Source: an uncultured Erythrobacter sp. (GTDB lineage Bacteria > Pseudomonadota > Alphaproteobacteria > Sphingomonadales > Sphingomonadaceae). From it: a DNA stretch of 64,000 bases. Below, in pieces: positions 58,126-64,000 of the stretch (within the stretch, counting starts at the first letter, position 1; each line of letters starts with the position of its first letter). The DNA lies in assembly GCA_947493165.1 (NCBI GenBank), contig CANLPY010000001.1, forward strand, positions 682,001 through 746,000. The letters are read 5' to 3'. The translations under genes were made by a program, and so were the position numbers. The notes under the pieces are model-generated. The model saw nothing but the letters and a program-made list of their open reading frames with translations, was not told the DNA's origin and did not search any database.

Positions 58126-58758
58126 CTAACGCATTACCTTGGCAAACGCTTCTATCGCAGCGACTTCATCGCCGTTCCAAACCGCGCCTGACACAGCGAG
58201 AAAGTCTGCGCCCGCCTCAATCAAAGGCTCGCAATTGTCGGGCGTGACCCCTCCAATCGCAACGCAGGGGATTTCAAACAATCCAGCCCAAAACGCAATC
58301 ACGCCCACCTCAGGTCGCTCAGCGTCCCCTTTGTCCTTGGTGGTCGAAGGGAAGAACGCGCCGAACGCGACATAATCCGCACCAGCCTCACCCGCTTCCA
58401 TCGCGAGGTGTTTGGATGCGTGGCAGGTGACGCCGATCTGCGCATCTCTACCCAGTTCTTCGCGGGCTTCTTTCACATCGCCATCGCCCTGCCCCAGATG
58501 CACGCCGTCCGCCTTCAGCCGTTTGGCCAATGGCACGCTGTCATTGACGATGAAGGCAACATCATGCGCGGCGCAAATCTCTTGCAGCGGCGCAGCCAGC
58601 GTGGCTGCCTCATGCTGGTCCAGCCCCTTAACGCGGAACTGGAAAGCCGTGACAAGCCCGTCACTCGCTGCGAGCGCGCGCTCGAGCCGCTGGGGGAATG
58701 CGCCGCCAACGTCGAGCGGTGAGATCAGGTAAAGCTGAGCCGGTGTTTTAGATGACAT
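58126..58758 (-). CDS. thiE: Thiamine phosphate synthase
   Basis: 210 residues. FIVNDSVPLAKRLKADGVHLGQGD, YVAFGAFFPSTTKD, CVAIGGVTPDN and FLAVSGAVW follow the ThiE order. It couples the thiazole and pyrimidine moieties. The usual SxH is replaced by TCHAS. End of the minus-strand sugar cluster, 51 bases after the aldolase. Confidence 0.88.
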   Translation of the reverse strand: MSSKTPAQLYLISPLDVGGAFPQRLERALAASDGLVTAFQFRVKGLDQHEAATLAAPLQEICAAHDVAFIVNDSVPLAKRLKADGVHLGQGDGDVKEAREELGRDAQIGVTCHASKHLAMEAGEAGADYVAFGAFFPSTTKDKGDAERPEVGVIAFWAGLFEIPCVAIGGVTPDNCEPLIEAGADFLAVSGAVWNGDEVAAIEAFAKVMR

Positions 58759-58809
58759 GAGCCGCGCTTTAATCGCACGCGGCCTTCACGCCAATCCCTC
58801 TTGTGGGGA

Positions 58810-59700
58810 TCAGCCCGCTACGCTGGCGGTGCAGATCTTATCAATTGCCTTGCCCAGCACATCGTCAAATTCGGCATCGCTTTGGCCAGCGCGCAAATCC
58901 TGCAATAGGCCGCGGCTGAAGCTGGCGATCATACCAGGGTTTTGCGCCAATCGTTCGCACGCATCATCGGTTGAAAAACCACCTGAAAGCGCGACCACGC
59001 GCAGCACATTGGGGTGCGCGATCGCTGGCGCATAAAGCCCAGCCTCGACCGGCAGCGACAATTTCAGCATAACCTTGCGGCCAGTCGGCAGTGCATCGAG
59101 ACCTTTCATGATCTCCGTCAGCAAAATCTGCTCACCTTCGGCCCGATCATCGGCCGTAATGTCAAATTCTGGCTCCAGCATGGGGACCAGACCCGCATCC
59201 GCGATCTGGTTACCGACCGCGAATTGCTGCGCCACAACCGCCGCGATTCCGGTAGGGTTGGCTGACTTAATGACAGAGCGCATTTTCGTGCCGAACATGC
59301 CGTTCGCGACTGATTTTTCGAGCAGCGCTGGCAGTTTATCGAGCGGCTTCATCATCTGCGCCCCGTCGACTTCGTCGGCCAAACCCTGATCGACTTTGAT
59401 AAACGGCACAATGCCGCGCTCTTTCAAGGCATCGGCGGTTGAGGCACCCTCAACCTCGCTATCCATCGTGCGCTCAAATAGAATTGCACCGATCACCTTG
59501 CCGCTGGCAAAACTCGGCGCGGTGATCACGCGGGTGCGCATTTCGTGGATCTTGGCGAACATCTCCGCCTCTCCCGACCACGCATCTTCAGACAGGCCAT
59601 AGCCGCTCAGCGCCTTTGGCGTGGAGCCACCGGATTGGTCGAGGGCCGCGATAAAGCCATCACCAGTGGCGATTTTTGCGGTCATTTCATCGAAAGTCAT
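58810..59700 (-). CDS. Fructose-bisphosphate aldolase, class I
   Basis: 296 residues. The Schiff-base lysine is K213 (GRKVMLKLSLP). ALDQSGGSTPKAL at the N-terminus is diagnostic of the bacterial class I group. Cleaves fructose-1,6-bisphosphate. It belongs to the tkt-gap-pgk cluster on the minus strand. Confidence 0.94.
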   Translation of the reverse strand: MTFDEMTAKIATGDGFIAALDQSGGSTPKALSGYGLSEDAWSGEAEMFAKIHEMRTRVITAPSFASGKVIGAILFERTMDSEVEGASTADALKERGIVPFIKVDQGLADEVDGAQMMKPLDKLPALLEKSVANGMFGTKMRSVIKSANPTGIAAVVAQQFAVGNQIADAGLVPMLEPEFDITADDRAEGEQILLTEIMKGLDALPTGRKVMLKLSLPVEAGLYAPAIAHPNVLRVVALSGGFSTDDACERLAQNPGMIASFSRGLLQDLRAGQSDAEFDDVLGKAIDKICTASVAG

Positions 59701-59781
59701 CAGGTGTTCCCTGTTTTATGCATAGCTATGCAAAAGCGCGTTGGTGAGGCGTTTAGCCAGCGTTTGCACATGCTGCAATGG

Positions 59782-60237
59782 TCAAGCGGGACGTTTACCC
59801 AGCCGCCGGATGATCCCGGTAAAGCTAAGCGCGGGCTTACCATCGCCGGTAATCAATCCGCGCACGAAGATCGTCTTGCCGCCGCCGCGCGTAACCTCTC
59901 CGCGGGCCTCAACCAATGCGCCCTCTTCCACCGCGCCCAGAAAGTCGCCTGACAGGTTCATGGTGACGGCATTGTCACCGTTCAGTTCATCCGTGGCGAT
60001 GCCGAACAGGGCAAAATCCGCAAAGGTCAGTATGCAGCCGCCGTGCATAAAGCCGGCACCGTTCATATGCCGCTTTTCCGCGCGAAAAGCAGAGAGATAG
60101 CTGCCATCGGCCTGACGCAGCATGAAGAACGGCCCCGATTGCGTCTCAAACGCATCGTGGTTCCAATGGTACCATCCAGCAAATTCGCCATCGGTGCATT
60201 CAATCGCCCCGCCATATCCGTATTCGGTATCACTCAT
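59782..60237 (-). CDS. PaaI-type thioesterase
   Basis: 151 residues with the hotdog-fold motif GFMHGGCILTFADFALFG and RGLITGDGKPALSFTG. An acyl-CoA thioesterase of unknown substrate. It lies between the NTF2-like gene (7 bases) and the aldolase (81 bases) in the sugar cluster. Confidence 0.85.
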   Translation of the reverse strand: MSDTEYGYGGAIECTDGEFAGWYHWNHDAFETQSGPFFMLRQADGSYLSAFRAEKRHMNGAGFMHGGCILTFADFALFGIATDELNGDNAVTMNLSGDFLGAVEEGALVEARGEVTRGGGKTIFVRGLITGDGKPALSFTGIIRRLGKRPA

Positions 60238-60244
60238 CGGTCCA

Positions 60245-60673
60245 TCAGTTCCACAATTGCAGTTGTTGGATCGCAGCAGGCAGGATTTCTTCCGGGTCTG
60301 TGCGCGAAAGGCTGCGTTCGGCCAATTTCCAGCCGCGCTTGATCTTGCCCCGGCGCCACATATCCGTCAGCCAAAATTGCCCTTCCCAATCGCGCCCGCC
60401 GATCCGCATTTCCAGATCAACCCCGGCCGCAAACCAAACGCAGGCACCGTGTTGGCGCACGATGACTTCACGAAAGCGATAGGAAGAACACGCCAGCCGC
60501 CCCTCTGCCGCTTCAAGAAAGCTGGGCCGGTCAAGCAATTGCGACCGCTCTGCCCCGACAATCATCATGAAATCGCGGCGCAAAACTTTGCGCAGATCGC
60601 TGTTGTCGCGCCTTATCCACGCGCGCATCAGGCGGTGCTCTAGCGTCTCTATACTGGTGGCAATGTCAGCCAT
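60245..60673 (-). CDS. NTF2-like (DUF4440) protein
   Basis: 142 residues from ATG 60673 (MADIATSIETLEHRL); the frame is open to 60724 inside pgk. The pattern of helix then beta (FMMIVGAERSQLLDR; EGQFWLTDMWRR) fits the SnoaL/DUF4440 group. No enzyme activity can be named. Two bases after the pgk stop. Confidence 0.75.
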   Translation of the reverse strand: MADIATSIETLEHRLMRAWIRRDNSDLRKVLRRDFMMIVGAERSQLLDRPSFLEAAEGRLACSSYRFREVIVRQHGACVWFAAGVDLEMRIGGRDWEGQFWLTDMWRRGKIKRGWKLAERSLSRTDPEEILPAAIQQLQLWN

Positions 60674-60675
60674 TT

Positions 60676-61878
60676 TTACGCCGAAAGCGCCGCGACACCC
60701 GGCAATTGCTTGCCTTCCATCCATTCGAGGAACGCGCCGCCTGCTGTGGAGATATAGGTCACATCACCCGTGACGCCCGCCTGAGCCAGAGCAGCGACAG
60801 TATCGCCCCCGCCCGCGACCGAAATCAACGAGCCTTCCTGCGTTAGCGCGGCGACATGCCGGGCCAGCGCCATCGTCGCGGTGTCGAACGGTTCGGTTTC
60901 AAACGCGCCCAAAGGGCCGTTCCACACGAGTGTGCGGCAAGTTTTTAGCACGTCGGCCAGCGCTTCTGTGGCGTTCGGGCCAATGTCCAAGATCATCTCA
61001 TCTTCAGCCACCTCATGCACGTTGCAGGTGCGCAAGGAGGCCGGGTTTGCGGCGAACTCTTTCGCCACCACGACATCATAGGGCAGATGAACCGTGCAAC
61101 TGGCGCGGTCCGCTTCATCCATGATCTTCGAAGCGGTGTCCGTTAGATCATGCTCGCACAAAGATTTGCCAACGTTCACTCCGCGCGCTGCAAGAAAGGT
61201 GTTAGCCATGCCGCCGCCAATAATCAGATGCTGCACTCTGCCCACAAGGTTTTGCAGAACGTCTAGTTTGGTCGAAACCTTTGCCCCGCCAACGACGGCT
61301 GCAACGGGAGTTTCGGGGTTGCCCAAAGCGCTATCGAGTGCGGCCAGCTCGCGCTCCATCGCGCGCCCAGCATAGGCGGGCAGATGCATCGCAATCCCCT
61401 CGGTCGTCGCATGGGCGCGGTGCGCGGCTGAAAAGGCATCATTGACGTAGAAATCTCCGTGCGCAGCAATGCTTTGCGCAAAGTTGGGATCATTCGCCTC
61501 TTCGCCCGGCCAAAACCGCACATTGTCGAGCAGTCCAATATCGCCGGGACGCAGGATGCCGATGCTCTGTTCCACCACAGGGCCAGCTACCTCTGGAATG
61601 AACATAAGCTCTTTACCCAGCACCCCTTCAACATCGCCCACGACCATGCTGGTCGACAGCGCCGAATGCCGTTTACCGCCGGGCCGCCCAAAGTGTGCGA
61701 GCAATAGCACCTTGGCGCCCTTGTCCGACAGTTCGAGAATGGTCGGCTTCACCGCCTCCACCCGCGTAACATCGCTGGCTGATCCGCCATTCATCGGCAG
61801 GTTCAGGTCAACGCGCACAAGCGCGACCTTACCGGTCAGATCGGCGGGCAGATCGTCGAGTGTTTTGAAGGCGGGCAT
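60676..61878 (-). CDS. pgk: Phosphoglycerate kinase
   Basis: 400 residues. VALVRVDLNLPM, LAHFGRPGGKR, GGAKVSTKLDVLQNL and the ATP site SVAGGGDTVAAL are intact. Interconverts 1,3-bisphosphoglycerate and 3-phosphoglycerate. Ten bases after gap. Confidence 0.97.
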   Translation of the reverse strand: MPAFKTLDDLPADLTGKVALVRVDLNLPMNGGSASDVTRVEAVKPTILELSDKGAKVLLLAHFGRPGGKRHSALSTSMVVGDVEGVLGKELMFIPEVAGPVVEQSIGILRPGDIGLLDNVRFWPGEEANDPNFAQSIAAHGDFYVNDAFSAAHRAHATTEGIAMHLPAYAGRAMERELAALDSALGNPETPVAAVVGGAKVSTKLDVLQNLVGRVQHLIIGGGMANTFLAARGVNVGKSLCEHDLTDTASKIMDEADRASCTVHLPYDVVVAKEFAANPASLRTCNVHEVAEDEMILDIGPNATEALADVLKTCRTLVWNGPLGAFETEPFDTATMALARHVAALTQEGSLISVAGGGDTVAALAQAGVTGDVTYISTAGGAFLEWMEGKQLPGVAALSA

Positions 61879-61888
61879 TACAGGTTCC

Positions 61889-62896
61889 TTACAGGAATTT
61901 TGCCATCACACCGGCGGTGTCGATCATGCGGTTAGAGAAACCCCACTCGTTGTCGTACCAGCTGACCACACGGGCAAGCTTGCCCTCCATCACGCTGGTT
62001 TCGAGGCTGTCCACGGTGGAGCTGGCCGGGTGGTGATTAAAGTCGCTGCTGACCAGAGGATCGGCGGTGTAATCAAGAACGCCCTTCATCGGGCCATCCG
62101 CAGCCGCTTTGAGAGCAGCATTGAGTTCTTCAGCCGACGTATCGCGGCCCGGCGTGAACACCAGATCCACAAGGCTAACGTTCGGGGTCGGCACGCGGAC
62201 GGATGAGCCATCCAGCTTGCCCGCCAGTTCCGGCAGCACCAGACCAACCGCGCGCGCTGCGCCCGTGGTGGTCGGGATCATGTTCTGCGCGCCGCCGCGT
62301 GCCCGGCGCATATCGCTGTGCATTTGATCCAGCATGCGCTGATCATTGGTGTAGCTGTGGATCGTGGTCATGAAACCGCGCTCAATGCCCACCAGATCGT
62401 TCAGCACCTTGGCAACTGGCGACAGGCAGTTGGTGGTGCAGCTGGCGTTGGAGACGATTACATCGTCCGCTGTCAGCACATCGTGGTTTACGCCGTAGAC
62501 GACGGTGGCGGACACGTTCTTAGCCGGGGCAGAGATCAGCACCCGCTTTGCGCCGGCCGCCAAGTGAGGGCGGCACGCCTCATCGCTTTGGAAAAACCCG
62601 GTGCATTCCAGCACGATGTCGATGCCTTGCTCGCCATGCGGCAGATTGGCCGGATCACGCTCTGAGGTGACAGCAATGCTCTTGCCGTTCACCACCATCG
62701 CGCCATCAGCGACTTCTACCGTACCGGGAAAGCGGCCATGGGTGGAATCGTATTGGAACAGAAGCGCGTTTGATTTGGTATCGGCCAGATCATTGATCGA
62801 GACCAATTCCAGATTATCGTCACTGCGCTCCAGAATAGCGCGCGCCACCAGCCGTCCAATACGGCCAAATCCATTGATTGCTACTTTGATCGCCAT
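61889..62896 (-). CDS. gap: Glyceraldehyde-3-phosphate dehydrogenase
   Basis: 335 residues. [15 protein letters not shown] (NAD), SINDL with the Asp that favours NAD, and the active-site Cys153 in [12 protein letters not shown], plus the C-terminal [14 protein letters not shown]. Between tkt (18 bases) and pgk. Confidence 0.97.
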   Translation of the reverse strand: MAIKVAINGFGRIGRLVARAILERSDDNLELVSINDLADTKSNALLFQYDSTHGRFPGTVEVADGAMVVNGKSIAVTSERDPANLPHGEQGIDIVLECTGFFQSDEACRPHLAAGAKRVLISAPAKNVSATVVYGVNHDVLTADDVIVSNASCTTNCLSPVAKVLNDLVGIERGFMTTIHSYTNDQRMLDQMHSDMRRARGGAQNMIPTTTGAARAVGLVLPELAGKLDGSSVRVPTPNVSLVDLVFTPGRDTSAEELNAALKAAADGPMKGVLDYTADPLVSSDFNHHPASSTVDSLETSVMEGKLARVVSWYDNEWGFSNRMIDTAGVMAKFL

Positions 62897-62914
62897 GAGA
62901 GGGGTAACTCCTGC

Positions 62915-64000
62915 TTATCCGTTTAGTTTGTTCAAAATCTGCGGGACAATAGCGTCCGCAGTTAAGCCGTAATGCGCAAACAAATCCTTGGCCGGGGCCG
63001 ATGCGCCGAACGTATCGATCCCGATATTCAGCCCATCATTGCCTGTGTATTTCTGCCAGCCAAATGTGCTGCCTGCTTCTAGCGAAACTTTCAGGCAATC
63101 GGCAGGGCATACGTCTGCGCGGTAATCATCGTCCTGTTCGTCAAACAATTCTGCACAAACCATTGAGACAACGTCTGCACCAATCCCTTGCGCTTCAAGC
63201 TGCTCTGCGCATTCTGCCGCCAGGTGAACTTCACTGCCCGTGGCGATCAACACCACTTTGCGGTCTGATCCGGCTGCTTTGGTGCGGTATCCACCGCGCA
63301 GCGACATATTCTCACCCGCGTCAGCCAGGCGCTGCTGCGGCAGACCCTGACGGGTAAGCGCGAGGATTGTCGGACGGTCAGGCTGTTCTAACGCAGCTTG
63401 CCAGCATTCGGCGGTCTCAACCGCATCGCATGGACGCATCACCAGCAAATTCGGCATAGCTCGCAACGAAGCGAGATGTTCAACTGGTTGGTGCGTCGGG
63501 CCATCTTCGCCCAGGCCGATGCTATCATGCGTCATCACATAAATCACACGCGCTTGCTGCAAAGCAGACAGGCGGATCGCGCCGCGCGCATAATCAGTGA
63601 AGACGAGGAATGTGCCGCCATAAGGAATAACGCCGCCGTGCAGCGCCATACCGTTCATGGCCGCAGCCATGCCAAACTCACGAATGCCGTAATAGACATA
63701 GCGTCCAGAGTAATCATCGGCGCTAAATGCCTCGATACCGCCTGCCTTGGTGTTGTTTGATCCGGTCAGATCGGCGCTGCCACCGATTGTATCGGGCAAC
63801 CGCGGGTTAATATCTGCGAGCGCCATTTCGCTCGCCTTGCGGGTCGCAACACCAACCGGCTCTGCCAGCAAGCCTGCTATAAAGTCCTGCATACCAGTGG
63901 TCGCAGGCAATTCGCCCGCCATCCGGCGCGTGAATTCGGCCTTGTGCTCAGATGCATCCATGCGCGTCTGCCATGCGCCATGTGCATCGCGCCCCATATC
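62915..64000 (-). CDS. tkt: Transketolase (N-terminal part outside window)
   Basis: The frame is open to the window end; about 362 of the usual 650-670 residues are seen. This is the C-terminal part: GGSADLTGSNNTK, IREFGMAAAMNGMALHGG and GEDGPTHQPVEHLASLRA are the pyrimidine-domain motifs. Transfers two-carbon units in the pentose phosphate pathway; first seen gene of the sugar cluster. Confidence 0.95.
   Translation of the reverse strand, partial: DMGRDAHGAWQTRMDASEHKAEFTRRMAGELPATTGMQDFIAGLLAEPVGVATRKASEMALADINPRLPDTIGGSADLTGSNNTKAGGIEAFSADDYSGRYVYYGIREFGMAAAMNGMALHGGVIPYGGTFLVFTDYARGAIRLSALQQARVIYVMTHDSIGLGEDGPTHQPVEHLASLRAMPNLLVMRPCDAVETAECWQAALEQPDRPTILALTRQGLPQQRLADAGENMSLRGGYRTKAAGSDRKVVLIATGSEVHLAAECAEQLEAQGIGADVVSMVCAELFDEQDDDYRADVCPADCLKVSLEAGSTFGWQKYTGNDGLNIGIDTFGASAPAKDLFAHYGLTADAIVPQILNKLNG

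Overview
The window looks like chromosomal DNA of an alphaproteobacterium of the order Sphingomonadales, most likely the Erythrobacter/Sphingomonas group. The reasons are the gene order mdh-(small membrane protein)-sucD-sucA-sucB-lpd, sphingomonad-type hypothetical proteins, a ribosomal protein S5 with a long N-terminal extension, and a long str-S10-spc-alpha ribosomal block. Genus and species cannot be fixed from the window alone.

Layout. 1-3.6 kb: a cell-wall hydrolase (5' end outside the window), a small hypothetical protein and a membrane GGDEF-EAL protein. 3.9-11.6 kb: a TCA-cycle operon (malate dehydrogenase, succinyl-CoA ligase alpha, the three 2-oxoglutarate dehydrogenase components). 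11.7-14.4 kb: amidase, PepSY membrane protein and a TRIC/UPF0126 channel. 14.5-17.5 kb (minus): two tandem Arg/Tyr-rich secreted paralogues and a serine hydrolase. 17.6-40 kb (minus): rpsL-rpsG-fusA-tuf-S10-spc-secY-adk-rpsM-rpsK-rpoA-rplQ, with gdhA and an SRPBCC gene inserted between adk and rpsM. Several hairpins in this block, some with U-tracts, suggest leader attenuation or RNA processing. 40.3-45.4 kb: an accessory, repeat-rich stretch ending at tRNA-Leu(CAA). It holds a phd/doc-like toxin-antitoxin pair with a frameshifted toxin, an orphan coiled-coil membrane protein, an XRE regulator paired with an unknown 92-residue protein, and dispersed palindromic repeats. 45.6-47.6 kb: inositol monophosphatase, EF-P and a small secreted protein. 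47.8-51.4 kb: a three-gene operon of an unfamiliar kind. 51.7-54.1 kb: RimB-like protease, RimK ligase and an M14 deacylase. 54.2-58 kb: a Trk/Ktr potassium transporter pair and an MFS transporter. 58.1-64 kb (minus): transketolase-gap-pgk-(NTF2-like)-(PaaI thioesterase)-aldolase-thiE.

The best candidate for an undescribed system is 47,768-51,383. Its first protein (118 residues) has a MoaD/ubiquitin-like C-terminal half and ends exactly in Leu-Arg-Gly-Gly. Its second and third proteins together look like one HEAT-DUF4132 protein split at a domain boundary, with a 14-nt overlap of start and stop. All three are translationally coupled. No E1-like, protease, MoxR or VWA partner lies beside them, so the function is open.

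All family assignments come from reading motifs and remembered family sequence patterns; no search was run.
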